Shown: piece after piece, positions 1 to 8,075 of the stretch | How positions within the stretch are numbered: position 1 is the first letter of the stretch | Layout of the letters: each line of letters starts with the position of its first letter | Source: Pseudomonas poae | GTDB taxonomy: Bacteria; Pseudomonadota; Gammaproteobacteria; Pseudomonadales; Pseudomonadaceae | Direction: 5' to 3' | Length of the DNA stretch: 64,000 nt | Assembly (NCBI RefSeq): GCF_001439785.1 | Contig: NZ_JYLI01000011.1 | Location: 1-64,000, forward strand | Translations under genes and position numbers: made by a program | The notes under the pieces: model-generated | What the model was told of the DNA's origin: nothing | Seen by the model: only the letters and a program-made list of their open reading frames with translations | Database searches by the model: none

Positions 1-307
1 TGGCCGGGCCGAGGGATACATCCGGCGGGCAGATCACAAAGCCCTTGGCGCCGTTGGCGGCGAGGCTGTCGATGGCCGACAGGGTTTTCTCGCCATCGGG
101 CACGGCGATCTTGATCACGGTGAAGCCGTGTTCCTTGCCGGCTTTTTCGGCGAAGGCCCATTCGGTCTGGAACCAGGGTTCTTCGGCCTGTTTGACCAGG
201 AAGCCGATTTTTACTTCTTCAGCGGCCAGCAGCAGGCCGCTCAGGCTCATGGCCGACACCGCGACAGCGGCGCAGCAGAGGGAACGCAAACCACGACGAC
301 GATTCAT
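1..307 (-). CDS. araF: L-arabinose ABC transporter periplasmic binding protein AraF (partial, N-terminal part)
   Basis: Only the first ~102 codons lie in the window; the 3' end runs off the left edge. A signal peptide of about 28 residues ends in LLLAAEE. It is followed by VKIGFLVKQAEEPWFQTEW and the stretch KIAVPDGEKTLSAIDSLAA, which closely match mature E. coli AraF, the high-affinity L-arabinose binding protein. The start is the ATG at 307. The gene lies 44 bp downstream of the lactonase gene on the same strand, so it is probably the distal part of the arabinose catabolic operon, with the AraG/AraH ATPase and permease expected just outside the window. Confidence 0.88.
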   Translation of the reverse strand, partial: MNRRRGLRSLCCAAVAVSAMSLSGLLLAAEEVKIGFLVKQAEEPWFQTEWAFAEKAGKEHGFTVIKIAVPDGEKTLSAIDSLAANGAKGFVICPPDVSLGPA

Positions 308-351
308 AGGGTGACTCCTTGTTGTTGTTTTTGAATGTTCGTTTTAAAGGT

Positions 352-1215
352 TTATCCGGCAAAGCGGTGACAGGGTTTGCCTGGCACGTCGACCTCCATG
401 GCCAGCACCGCGCCATCCAGCGGATGGCCCAAGGGGCTGGCGGCACTGGTGATGTAAAGCGTGGTGAGATCCGGCCCGCCGAACACGCAACTGGTGGGGC
501 GGCTGACGGGCAGCTCGACGATACGATCGACCTCCCCGGCAGGCGTCAGACGCAGCAGGCAACTGCCGTCCCAACGGGCGTTCCAGATATACCCCTCGGC
601 GTCCATGGCCGAGCCGTCAGGCCCGCCCCGCGCGTGCGGGCCGAACCACAGCTGCGCCGGATCAAGCTGACCGTCCGCCTGGATACCGTGCTGATACAGC
701 GTGGCGTCCAGGCTGTCGCCAAAATGCACCTGACGACCGTCGTCGCTCCACAGCAAGGTGTTGGGAATGCCCAGCCCGCTCAGCAACGGCGTGACCGTCG
801 CATCGGCGTCGATGCGAAACAGCCCGCCGGACCGTCGGGTGATGGGCAGGTCTTCACCTTGCTCGCCGATGTTGTTCTGCATGGTGCCCAGCCACAGCCG
901 GCCCTGGGCATCGCAGCGCGCTTCATTGCCACGGTTGCCCGCCTGCGGGTCGGCCACGCACAGCAGGGTCAGCGCTTCGGTGACCAGGTCAAGGCGATAC
1001 ACGCCACTGCTCAAGGTCACCAGCGCGTCACCGCTTGCGCACGGGATAAACGCCGAAACGTGCTCGGGCAATTGCCACACTTGCAGTTGCCCGCCCATCA
1101 GGCGCAGCGCCTGTTTGCCGGCGATATTCACCCAGTACAGCGCCTGGGTGGGCGCATCCCAGAACGGCCCCTCGCCCAACTGCGCGCGGTGCGGGGTTAC
1201 GGCGATTAACGACAT
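352..1215 (-). CDS. SMP-30/gluconolactonase family sugar lactonase, probable L-arabinonolactonase
   Basis: 287 residues, the usual size of the SMP-30/regucalcin six-bladed propeller family. Start chosen at MSLIAVTPHRAQLGEG, because the conserved first metal-ligand region (LGEGPFWD) follows at once; the longer upstream reading lies inside the aldehyde dehydrogenase gene. Family hallmarks are NEARCDAQGRLWLGTM and GGPDGSAMDAEGYIWNARW, which carry Asn/Asp metal ligands. By context it hydrolyses L-arabino-gamma-lactone to L-arabonate, the second step of the non-phosphorylative arabinose route. It follows the semialdehyde dehydrogenase gene by 22 bp in one leftward operon. Substrate is inferred from neighbours, not from the protein itself. 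Confidence 0.87.
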   Translation of the reverse strand: MSLIAVTPHRAQLGEGPFWDAPTQALYWVNIAGKQALRLMGGQLQVWQLPEHVSAFIPCASGDALVTLSSGVYRLDLVTEALTLLCVADPQAGNRGNEARCDAQGRLWLGTMQNNIGEQGEDLPITRRSGGLFRIDADATVTPLLSGLGIPNTLLWSDDGRQVHFGDSLDATLYQHGIQADGQLDPAQLWFGPHARGGPDGSAMDAEGYIWNARWDGSCLLRLTPAGEVDRIVELPVSRPTSCVFGGPDLTTLYITSAASPLGHPLDGAVLAMEVDVPGKPCHRFAG

Positions 1216-1237
1216 GACGCCTCCTGATCCGGGTTGT

Positions 1238-2818
1238 TTACAGCGCCTCGCGCGACGGCGTGCCGTCCACCAGCCGCTGGATACGCAGCGGGTTGGCATT
1301 CTTCAGCGCGTCGGGCAGCAGGCTGTCGGGGTAGTTCTGGAAACACACCGGGCGCAGGAAGCGGTCGATCGCCAGGGTGCCCACCGAGGTGCCACGGGCA
1401 TCGGACGTCGCCGGGTACGGGCCGCCGTGCACCATCGAGTCGCAGACTTCCACGCCGGTCGGGTAGCCATTGAGCAGGATGCGCCCGACTTTCTGCTCCA
1501 GCAGTGGCGTGAGTTCGGCGAACTGTTGCAGGTCGGCCGGCTCGCCGATCACCGTCGCGGTGAGTTGACCGTGCAGGCCGTGCAGGGCAGCGCTGAGTTG
1601 CGCCTGGTCAGCGACCTCGACGAATACGGTAGTCGGGCCGAACACTTCTTCCTGCAGCACTTCATCGCCATCGATCAGCAGGCTCGCGTCGGCCTTGAAC
1701 AGTTGCGGCTGTGCCTGGTTACCGGACTGAGCAGTGCCCGCCAAGTGGTGGATGCCAGGATGCGCCAGGAGCTTTTCCAGGCCTTTGCCATAGCTGCCCA
1801 GGGTGCCGGCATTGAGCATGGTTTGCGCCGGTTGTTCGCCGATCAATTGCGCCACCTGCTGGGTGAACGCGGTAAAGGCCGGCGACGCAATGCCGATCAC
1901 CAGGCCCGGGTTGGTGCAGAACTGGCCGCACCCCTGCACCACCGAGGCAGTGAGGTCGCGGGCAACGGTGTCAGCGCGGGCCGCGAGTGCCTGGGGCAGC
2001 ACGATCACCGGGTTGATGCTCGACATCTCGGCAAACACCGGGATCGGTTGCGGGCGCGCCGCCGCCATGTCGCACAGTGCGCGGCCGCCCTTGAGCGAGC
2101 CGGTAAAGCCCACAGCCTGGATCGCCGGGTGCTTGACCAACGCTTCGCCGACACCGCCGCCGAAGATCATATTGAACACACCGGCCGGCATCTCGGTGGC
2201 CTCGGCCGCACGGATGATCGCATTGGCGACCTGCTCGGCCGTGGCCATGTGGCCGCTGTGGGCCTTGAATACTACCGGGCAACCGGCGGCCAGCGCCGCG
2301 GCGGTGTCGCCGCCGGCGGTGGAGAATGCCAGCGGAAAGTTGCTCGCCCCGAACACCGCGACCGGGCCAAGGCCGATGCGGTATTGGCGCAGGTCCGGGC
2401 GCGGCATGGGCTGACGGTCCGGCAGTGCCTTGTCGATTCGCGCACCATAGAAGTCGCCCCGGCGCAGCACCGTGGCGAACAGGCGCATCTGGCCGCTGGT
2501 ACGCCCGCGCTCACCCTTGATACGCGCGGCCGGCAGTGCGGTTTCGCGGCTTACCAGCTCGATGAAGTTGTCGCTCAGCCCATCCAGCTCATCGGCGATC
2601 GCATCGAGGAACTGCGCGCGGCGTGCGGCGCTCAAGGCACGGTAAGCCGGGTAAGCCTGGGCGGCGGCTTGGGCGGCGGCGTCGACCTCCTCGGGGGTGG
2701 CCTGGTAGAAATCCTGGGGCAAGGCCTCGCCGGTGGTCGCGTCGACGCTGTGCAGCTTGACGCTGCCGTTGGCGCTGCGCTGGCCGCCGATGTAGTTGTG
2801 GCCGAGGTACTGGGTCAT
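1238..2818 (-). CDS. Alpha-ketoglutaric semialdehyde dehydrogenase (aldehyde dehydrogenase, NADP+)
   Basis: 526 residues. The start at MTQYLGHNYIGG gives the normal ALDH N-terminus; the in-frame extension to 3349 is antisense-like sequence over the neighbouring gene. Seen: cofactor region VFGASNFPLAFSTAGGD, general-base Glu in VFAEMSSINPV, catalytic Cys in GCGQFCTNPGLV, and the C-terminal block QEEVFGPTT. This composition (FAEMSSINP, GQFCTNPG) is that of the semialdehyde dehydrogenases that oxidise 2,5-dioxopentanoate to 2-oxoglutarate. It is the last step of non-phosphorylative pentose and hexarate degradation. It sits 13 bp after araD1 in the same operon, which fits. Confidence 0.92.
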   Translation of the reverse strand: MTQYLGHNYIGGQRSANGSVKLHSVDATTGEALPQDFYQATPEEVDAAAQAAAQAYPAYRALSAARRAQFLDAIADELDGLSDNFIELVSRETALPAARIKGERGRTSGQMRLFATVLRRGDFYGARIDKALPDRQPMPRPDLRQYRIGLGPVAVFGASNFPLAFSTAGGDTAAALAAGCPVVFKAHSGHMATAEQVANAIIRAAEATEMPAGVFNMIFGGGVGEALVKHPAIQAVGFTGSLKGGRALCDMAAARPQPIPVFAEMSSINPVIVLPQALAARADTVARDLTASVVQGCGQFCTNPGLVIGIASPAFTAFTQQVAQLIGEQPAQTMLNAGTLGSYGKGLEKLLAHPGIHHLAGTAQSGNQAQPQLFKADASLLIDGDEVLQEEVFGPTTVFVEVADQAQLSAALHGLHGQLTATVIGEPADLQQFAELTPLLEQKVGRILLNGYPTGVEVCDSMVHGGPYPATSDARGTSVGTLAIDRFLRPVCFQNYPDSLLPDALKNANPLRIQRLVDGTPSREAL

Positions 2819-2831
2819 GGTGAGGTCTCCT

Positions 2832-3824
2832 TTAAAGGGTGATGACGTTGCCGGGTTCGAAGGCCGCAGCGCTGCTGCCGACACGGTTGACCAGCGGCGC
2901 GCCGAATTCGGCCTGGCTGATCTCGAACACATCGCCGGCCTGGGTACGTATACCGTCGGCGAATGACAGCGTGGCGGTGCCGAAGAAATGAATGTGCACG
3001 TCGCCGGGCTTGAGGAACTGGCGATACTTGAAGTGGTGGTATTCAAGATTTTCCAGGCTGTGGCACATATTGGCCTCGCCGCTGAGGAATTCGTTCCGCC
3101 AGATTTCTTCACCGTTGCGCAGAATGCGGCTGGTGCCGGCCAGATGCTGGGGCAGTTCGCCCACGCGCAACTCCGGGCCGTAGCTGCAACTGCGCAGTTT
3201 GGAATGGGCCAGGTAAAGGTAGTTCTTGCGCTCCATGATGTGGTCGGAGAACTCGTTACCCACCGCAAACCCGAGGCGATATGGCTTGCTGTCGGGACCG
3301 ATGACATACAGGCCACCGATCTCCGGTTCTTCACCGGCGTCTTCGGCAAACGGCGGCACCGGGAAGGCTTCGCCCGGGCGCACCACGGTGCTGCCGTCGC
3401 CCTTGTAGAACCACTCCGGTTGCACGCCCGCCTGACCGGCTGCGGGTTTGCCGCCCTCCACGCCCCATTTGAAAATGCGCATGGTGTCGGTCATCGCACC
3501 TTCGTCGCCGGCCTGCTGGTGCATCTTGTCGCGCGCCGAGGCACTGCCCAGGTGGGTCAGGCCGGTGCCGCTGATCAGCATATGCGCCGGGTCCGGGTGG
3601 TCCAGCGGCGGCAGGACCTTCAGGTCGGCGAGCAGTGCCGGGTAGTCGTGGCTGTCGCCCAGGCCCAGGCGCTCGACCTGCTGCGCCAGGCCCACGCCTG
3701 CGTCGATGGCCGCCAGGGCCAAGTCGCGCACGCTGTGGGCGCCCTGCACTTCACGCAAGGTGTCGCCGTCGACAACGCCGACACGACGCTCACCGTTGTG
3801 CAATTCGAACTGGACTAAACGCAT
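2832..3824 (-). CDS. araD1: AraD1 (GguC) family protein, probable 2-keto-3-deoxy-L-arabonate dehydratase
   Basis: 330 residues starting MRLVQFELHNGERRVGVVDG, the signature start of the GguC/AraD1 family. The fold is that of fumarylacetoacetate hydrolase, seen in GTGLTHLGSASARDKM, the GGLYVIGPDSKPYRLGFAVGNEFSDH stretch (Glu and Asp metal ligands) and KLRSCSYGPELRVG. Family members replace the DHDPS-type enzyme and convert 2-keto-3-deoxy-L-arabonate to alpha-ketoglutaric semialdehyde. Position between the MFS permease and the semialdehyde dehydrogenase supports that step. The assignment to L-arabinose rather than D-galactose/fucose intermediates is inferred from araF. Confidence 0.88.
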   Translation of the reverse strand: MRLVQFELHNGERRVGVVDGDTLREVQGAHSVRDLALAAIDAGVGLAQQVERLGLGDSHDYPALLADLKVLPPLDHPDPAHMLISGTGLTHLGSASARDKMHQQAGDEGAMTDTMRIFKWGVEGGKPAAGQAGVQPEWFYKGDGSTVVRPGEAFPVPPFAEDAGEEPEIGGLYVIGPDSKPYRLGFAVGNEFSDHIMERKNYLYLAHSKLRSCSYGPELRVGELPQHLAGTSRILRNGEEIWRNEFLSGEANMCHSLENLEYHHFKYRQFLKPGDVHIHFFGTATLSFADGIRTQAGDVFEISQAEFGAPLVNRVGSSAAAFEPGNVITL

Positions 3825-3839
3825 GTGAATTCTCCTGAG

Positions 3840-5162
3840 TTAAGTACGTGTGGCGCCACGGGCGCTGGCGGCGAACTGGTCGACAGGCAGTACATGTCGG
3901 CGTTCGAGCAGACGATAGACCACCAGAGTCAGCACCAGCCCGAACAGCATCACCGCAGACAAAAAGTACAGGCCCGACGCCAGATTACCGGTGTATTCCT
4001 TCAGCGCGCCGATCACGAACGGGCCGATGTAGCCACCGAGGTTGCCCACCGAGTTGATCAGCGCAATGCCCGCCGCCGCACTGGCGCCGGCAAAGAACCG
4101 CCCGGGCAAGGTCCAGAACACCGCCGTGCAGGAAAACATCGCGAACGCCGCCAGGCACAGCGCGGCCATCTGCAACACGGGCGCACTCAGCCAGGCGCTG
4201 AAGAACAGGCCGATGGCGCCCAACACGTAGAGCACGGCGAGGTGACCGTAGCGATCATTGAGTCGGTCGGAGCTGCGCGGTATGAGCAGCAGGCCGATGA
4301 TGCCGAATAGATAGGGCACGGCGGAGATAAAGCCGGTGGTGAGGTCGCTGCCGCCGAACTGCTTGATCAGGGTCGGCAGCCACAGGCCCAGGCCGTAGAT
4401 GCTCAGGGTCACAGGCAGGTAGAACAGCGCCAGCAGCAGCACGCGCGCGTCCTTGAGGGCATGCAACGGGTTGCCGTGACGGGTCTGGCCGTAGGCTTGC
4501 AGGTCTTTGGCCAGCTCGCCGCTGAGCCAGGCTTTTTCGTCCTCGCTCATCCACTTGACCTGATGCGGGCCGTCCGGCAGGTAGCGCAGCACCGGCCAGG
4601 TGAGCAGGAGCGCCGGGGTGCCGATCACGATGAACAGCCATTGCCAGCCGTGCAGGCCGAGGATGCCGTCCATGCCGAGCAGACCGCCGGACACGGGGCC
4701 GGTGATCATCATCGCAATCGGCTGGGACAGGATGAACAGCCCGAGGATCTTGCCGCGATGGCGCACCGGGAACCACTGGGTGATGTAGTAAAGCACTCCG
4801 GGAAAGAACCCCGCCTCCGCCGCGCCGAGCAGAAAGCGCATCACGTAGAAGCTGTGCGGGCCTTGCACGAAGGCCATGCCGATGGTGATGGCACCCCAGG
4901 TAATCATGATGCGCGCGAACCAGCGCCGCGCGCCGAAGCGGTCGAGCATCAGGTTGCTGGGAATCTCGAACAGGAAGTAGCCAATGAAGAACAGCCCCGC
5001 GCCCAGGCCGTAGGCCGCGTCGCCGATGCCCACGTCGGCGCCCATGTGCAGCTTGGCAAAACCCACGGCGGAACGGTCCACGTAAGCGATCAGGTACAGC
5101 AGGATCAGAAAGGGAATCAGTTTCAGCGTGATGCGCCGAATAAGCCGCAGTTCCTGGCTCAT
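3840..5162 (-). CDS. MFS transporter, anion:cation symporter family (probable sugar-acid permease)
   Basis: 440 residues with 12 predicted hydrophobic segments. Start taken at MSQELRLIRRITLKLIPFLI, which gives the typical short basic N-terminus; the extension to 5240 would run into the promoter region. Seen: the first-helix motif YLIAYVDRSAVGFAKLHM, loop 2/3 motif FEIPSNLMLDRFGARRW and AAEAGFFPGVLYY, all hallmarks of the ACS family (galactonate, glucarate and tartrate permeases). Being first gene of the leftward arabinose operon and divergent from the arabonate dehydratase, it most likely imports a sugar acid or pentose intermediate; the substrate is not determined by sequence. Confidence 0.88.
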   Translation of the reverse strand: MSQELRLIRRITLKLIPFLILLYLIAYVDRSAVGFAKLHMGADVGIGDAAYGLGAGLFFIGYFLFEIPSNLMLDRFGARRWFARIMITWGAITIGMAFVQGPHSFYVMRFLLGAAEAGFFPGVLYYITQWFPVRHRGKILGLFILSQPIAMMITGPVSGGLLGMDGILGLHGWQWLFIVIGTPALLLTWPVLRYLPDGPHQVKWMSEDEKAWLSGELAKDLQAYGQTRHGNPLHALKDARVLLLALFYLPVTLSIYGLGLWLPTLIKQFGGSDLTTGFISAVPYLFGIIGLLLIPRSSDRLNDRYGHLAVLYVLGAIGLFFSAWLSAPVLQMAALCLAAFAMFSCTAVFWTLPGRFFAGASAAAGIALINSVGNLGGYIGPFVIGALKEYTGNLASGLYFLSAVMLFGLVLTLVVYRLLERRHVLPVDQFAASARGATRT

Positions 5163-5253
5163 GGGGGTCGATCTCCGTTTGTTGTTCTTATAGAAGCTCG
5201 GGGACGCCTCTGGCGAAAAAACGCCAGGGTCATACCTCAATTGAAGCTGACTA

Positions 5254-5267
5254 TATAGTAGGACTAT
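5254..5267. promoter_or_regulatory. Putative operator, copy 1 of ATAGTC-N-TAC-N-ATA motif
   Basis: TATAGTAGGACTAT reads as ATAGTCCTACTATA on the minus strand, a near-palindrome TAGT-N3-ACTA. A second, similar site lies in the same 192-bp divergent promoter region at 5329-5342, in the opposite orientation. The dyad length suits an FCD-subfamily GntR dimer, and such a regulator is encoded at 7140. That the regulator binds here is inference. Confidence 0.5.
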
Positions 5268-5328
5268 TTACAAAACAACACTTCCAAAGCTGTGAATTTG
5301 CGCTTATGTTTAGCCGCAGATAGAACAT

Positions 5329-5342
5329 ATAGTCATACAATA
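5329..5342. promoter_or_regulatory. Putative operator, copy 2 of ATAGTC-N-TAC-N-ATA motif
   Basis: ATAGTCATACAATA matches the first site at 12 of 14 positions. It ends 12 bp before the arabonate dehydratase start codon and would overlap the translation-initiation region or promoter. One site lies near each of the two divergent transcripts, as expected for one regulator controlling both. Confidence 0.5.
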
Positions 5343-5354
5343 AGAGAATCGATC

Positions 5355-7091
5355 ATGCCTGACAAAAAGCCCGGCCTACGCTCCGCCCAGTGGTTTGGTA
5401 CCGCCGACAAGAACGGCTTCATGTACCGCAGCTGGATGAAGAATCAGGGCATCGCCGACCATCAGTTCCATGGCAAGCCGATCATCGGTATCTGCAATAC
5501 CTGGTCGGAGCTGACCCCGTGCAACGCGCATTTCCGCCAGATTGCCGAGCACGTCAAGCGCGGCGTGATCGAGGCCGGCGGCTTCCCGGTGGAGTTCCCG
5601 GTGTTCTCCAACGGCGAATCCAACCTGCGCCCCACCGCCATGCTGACCCGCAACCTGGCGAGCATGGACGTGGAAGAAGCCATTCGCGGCAACCCGATTG
5701 ACGGCGTGGTGCTGCTGACCGGCTGCGACAAGACCACCCCGGCGCTGCTGATGGGCGCCGCCAGTTGTGACGTGCCGGCCATCGTGGTTACCGGCGGGCC
5801 GATGCTCAACGGCAAGCACAAGGGTCAGGACATCGGTTCGGGCACCGTGGTGTGGCAGCTCAGTGAACAGGTCAAGGCCGGCACCATTACCCTGGATGAT
5901 TTCCTCGCGGCCGAAGCCGGCATGTCGCGTTCGGCAGGCACCTGCAACACCATGGGCACCGCTTCGACCATGGCCTGCATGGCCGAGGCGCTGGGCACGT
6001 CGCTGCCGCACAACGCGGCGATCCCGGCGGTGGATGCGCGACGTTATGTACTGGCGCACATGTCCGGCATGCGCGCGGTGGAGATGGTGCGCGAAGACTT
6101 GCGGCTGTCGAAGATCCTCACCAAAGAGGCGTTCGAGAACGCGATCCGCGTGAACGCGGCCATCGGCGGTTCGACCAACGCGGTGATCCACTTGAAGGCC
6201 ATTGCCGGGCGCATCGGTGTCGAACTCGACCTGGACGACTGGACCCGCATCGGCCGGGGCATGCCGACCATTGTCGACCTGCAGCCCTCGGGCCGCTTCC
6301 TGATGGAAGAGTTCTATTACGCCGGCGGCCTGCCGGCGGTGCTGCGCCGCCTGGGTGAAGCCAATCTGATCCCGCACCCGAACGCGCTGACCGTCAACGG
6401 CAAGTCCCTGGGCGAGAACACCAAGGACTCGCCGATCTACGGCCAGGACGAGGTGATCCGCACCCTCGGCAACCCAATCCGCGCCGACGGCGGCATTTGC
6501 GTGCTGCGCGGCAACCTGGCGCCGCTGGGTGCGGTGCTCAAGCCCTCGGCGGCGAGTGCCGAGCTGATGCAACATCGCGGCCGCGCGGTGGTGTTCGAGA
6601 ACTTCGACATGTACAAGGCGCGCATCAACGACCCGGAACTGGACGTGGATGCCAACTCGATCCTGGTGATGAAGAACTGCGGGCCCAAGGGTTATCCGGG
6701 CATGGCCGAGGTGGGCAACATGGGCTTGCCGGCCAAGCTGCTGGCCCAGGGTGTGACGGACATGGTGCGTATTTCCGATGCACGCATGAGCGGCACCGCG
6801 TACGGCACGGTGGTGTTGCACGTGGCTCCTGAAGCCGCTGCGGGCGGGCCGCTGGCCACGGTGCAGGAAGGTGACTGGATCGAACTGGACTGCGCCAATG
6901 GCCGCCTGCACCTGGACATCTCCGACGCCGAACTGGCGGCGCGCATGGCCGACCTCAAGCCTGCGCAGAACCTGATCGTCGGCGGCTATCGCCAGCTGTA
7001 CATCGACCATGTGCTGCAGGCGGACCAGGGCTGCGACTTCGACTTTCTGGTGGGTTGCCGCGGTGCGGAAGTCCCACGGCACTCCCATTAA
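5355..7091 (+). CDS. araC: L-arabonate dehydratase (IlvD/Edd family)
   Basis: 578 residues starting MPDKKPGLRSAQWFG; the upstream in-frame ATG at 5292 lies in the promoter region. Cys56, Cys124 (LLTGCDKTTPALL) and Cys197 (SAGTCNTMGTAS) correspond to the three [2Fe-2S] ligands known in Rhizobium arabonate dehydratase (59/127/200), with a constant offset of 3. The Ser-containing DARMSGTAYGTVVLH block near residue 480 holds the catalytic serine alkoxide. It dehydrates L-arabonate to 2-keto-3-deoxy-L-arabonate. The symbol follows the bacterial pentonate-pathway usage and must not be confused with the E. coli regulator of the same name. Divergent from the rest of the pathway operon. Confidence 0.9.
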   Translation: MPDKKPGLRSAQWFGTADKNGFMYRSWMKNQGIADHQFHGKPIIGICNTWSELTPCNAHFRQIAEHVKRGVIEAGGFPVEFPVFSNGESNLRPTAMLTRNLASMDVEEAIRGNPIDGVVLLTGCDKTTPALLMGAASCDVPAIVVTGGPMLNGKHKGQDIGSGTVVWQLSEQVKAGTITLDDFLAAEAGMSRSAGTCNTMGTASTMACMAEALGTSLPHNAAIPAVDARRYVLAHMSGMRAVEMVREDLRLSKILTKEAFENAIRVNAAIGGSTNAVIHLKAIAGRIGVELDLDDWTRIGRGMPTIVDLQPSGRFLMEEFYYAGGLPAVLRRLGEANLIPHPNALTVNGKSLGENTKDSPIYGQDEVIRTLGNPIRADGGICVLRGNLAPLGAVLKPSAASAELMQHRGRAVVFENFDMYKARINDPELDVDANSILVMKNCGPKGYPGMAEVGNMGLPAKLLAQGVTDMVRISDARMSGTAYGTVVLHVAPEAAAGGPLATVQEGDWIELDCANGRLHLDISDAELAARMADLKPAQNLIVGGYRQLYIDHVLQADQGCDFDFLVGCRGAEVPRHSH

Positions 7092-7139
7092 TCGGGATGT
7101 TATGATGCGCCGAATCTAAGCCAGAGCCTGCCTGTCGTT

Positions 7140-7862
7140 ATGGATCACCAGCCGCCCAAGCCGCGCAAAAGCATGCATGCCCAGATCGTTCAGGACTTGG
7201 GCATGCACATCGTCTCCGGTCGCTTCAAGCCCGAAGAGCGGCTGCCCATGGAAGCCACGCTGTGCGAGGAATACAGGGTCAGCCGCTCGGTCCTGCGCGA
7301 GGCCACCCGGGTGCTGAGTGCCAAGGGCCTGGTGTATTCCAAACCACGGGTGGGCGCGGTGGTGCGACCCCGGCTGAAGTGGCACCTGCTCGACCCGGAC
7401 GTGTTGTCCTGGTTGATGCAGTCCACGCCCCACAGTGAGTTTTTCAACACGCTGGCCGGCGTGCGGCGCATCCTCGAACCGGAAATCGCCGCGATGGCCG
7501 CGACCACTGCCACCGACGAAGACATCGCCGGCATCGAGCAGGCCTACCAGGGCATGGAAACCGCGAAAACCCACGACGAACTGCTGCAGGCCGACCTGGA
7601 TTTCCACCGCGCCATCGCCGACGCCACGCGTAACGACCTGCTTGCCTACATGTGCAACATGCTGTCGCTGCCGTTGCGCGAATCGATCAACATCACCAAC
7701 CGCCGCCCGGATATCCAGGGCCTGAGCCTGCCCCGGCACAAGGCAATCCTCACCGCGATCCAGAACCGCGACGCCCTCGGCGCGCGGCACGCCTCGCTGG
7801 TGCAACTGGATGACACCCGCGTGGCGCTGGATACGGTGATGAACGTGTTGACGCCGCTTTAG
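7140..7862 (+). CDS. FadR/GntR family transcriptional regulator (FCD domain)
   Basis: 240 residues. An N-terminal winged helix (about 10-78) contains YRVSRSVLREATRVLSAKGLV, the GntR recognition helix. The FCD effector domain (about 95-230) shows RRILEPEIAAMAA, DLDFHRAIADATRNDLLAYM and LPRHKAILTAIQNRD, with the Asp/His residues that bind a metal in this subfamily. It is 48 bp downstream of the arabonate dehydratase on the same strand, so it is the likely local repressor of both arabinose transcripts, released by a pathway sugar acid. A hairpin plus T-run follows its stop. Confidence 0.9.
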   Translation: MDHQPPKPRKSMHAQIVQDLGMHIVSGRFKPEERLPMEATLCEEYRVSRSVLREATRVLSAKGLVYSKPRVGAVVRPRLKWHLLDPDVLSWLMQSTPHSEFFNTLAGVRRILEPEIAAMAATTATDEDIAGIEQAYQGMETAKTHDELLQADLDFHRAIADATRNDLLAYMCNMLSLPLRESINITNRRPDIQGLSLPRHKAILTAIQNRDALGARHASLVQLDDTRVALDTVMNVLTPL

Positions 7863-7874
7863 ACTGGCTCCCGG

Positions 7875-7894
7875 CCCTGTGGGAACAGGGTTTT
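7875..7894 (+). terminator. Intrinsic terminator after the GntR gene
   Basis: CCCTGT-GGGA-ACAGGG followed by TTTT, 12 bp after the stop codon. A six-pair stem with a four-base loop and a short U-run: modest but well placed. Confidence 0.6.
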
Positions 7895-7895
7895 C

Positions 7896-8028
7896 GTGGC
7901 GAGCAGGCTTGTCCTGCGTTGGGCTGAGCAGCAGCCCCAAAACCAGGCGCTGAGCCGTATCAGGTACACCGCGTTTTCCTTGATTGGGGGCGCTTCGCAC
8001 CCCAACGCGGGGCAAGCCCGCTCGCCAC
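7896..8028. repeat. Dispersed 133-bp intergenic repeat, copy 1 of 5
   Basis: Starts GTGGCGAGCAGGCTTG and ends CAAGCCCGCTCGCCAC, so the ends form an imperfect inverted repeat of about 28 bp each. Between them are GGGCTG..CAGCCC and TTGGGGG..CCCCAA hairpins. Nearly the same sequence recurs at 17209, 30253, 49627 and 59509. This copy lies between the convergent 3' ends of the GntR and receptor genes. Confidence 0.9.
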
Positions 8029-8075
8029 AGCAAGCCTACTTGCCACAATAAGCCCGCGCGTCATGGAGATAAGGG

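Noticed and set aside
758..2842. 694-residue plus-strand ORF over the lactonase and semialdehyde dehydrogenase genes
   Set aside because: The minus strand carries two clear enzymes with catalytic residues; the plus-strand reading is low-complexity Arg/Ala/Gly.
5376..7088. 570-residue ORF antisense to arabonate dehydratase
   Set aside because: Shadow ORF rich in His, Arg and Gly; the sense strand has all three Fe-S cysteines in register.
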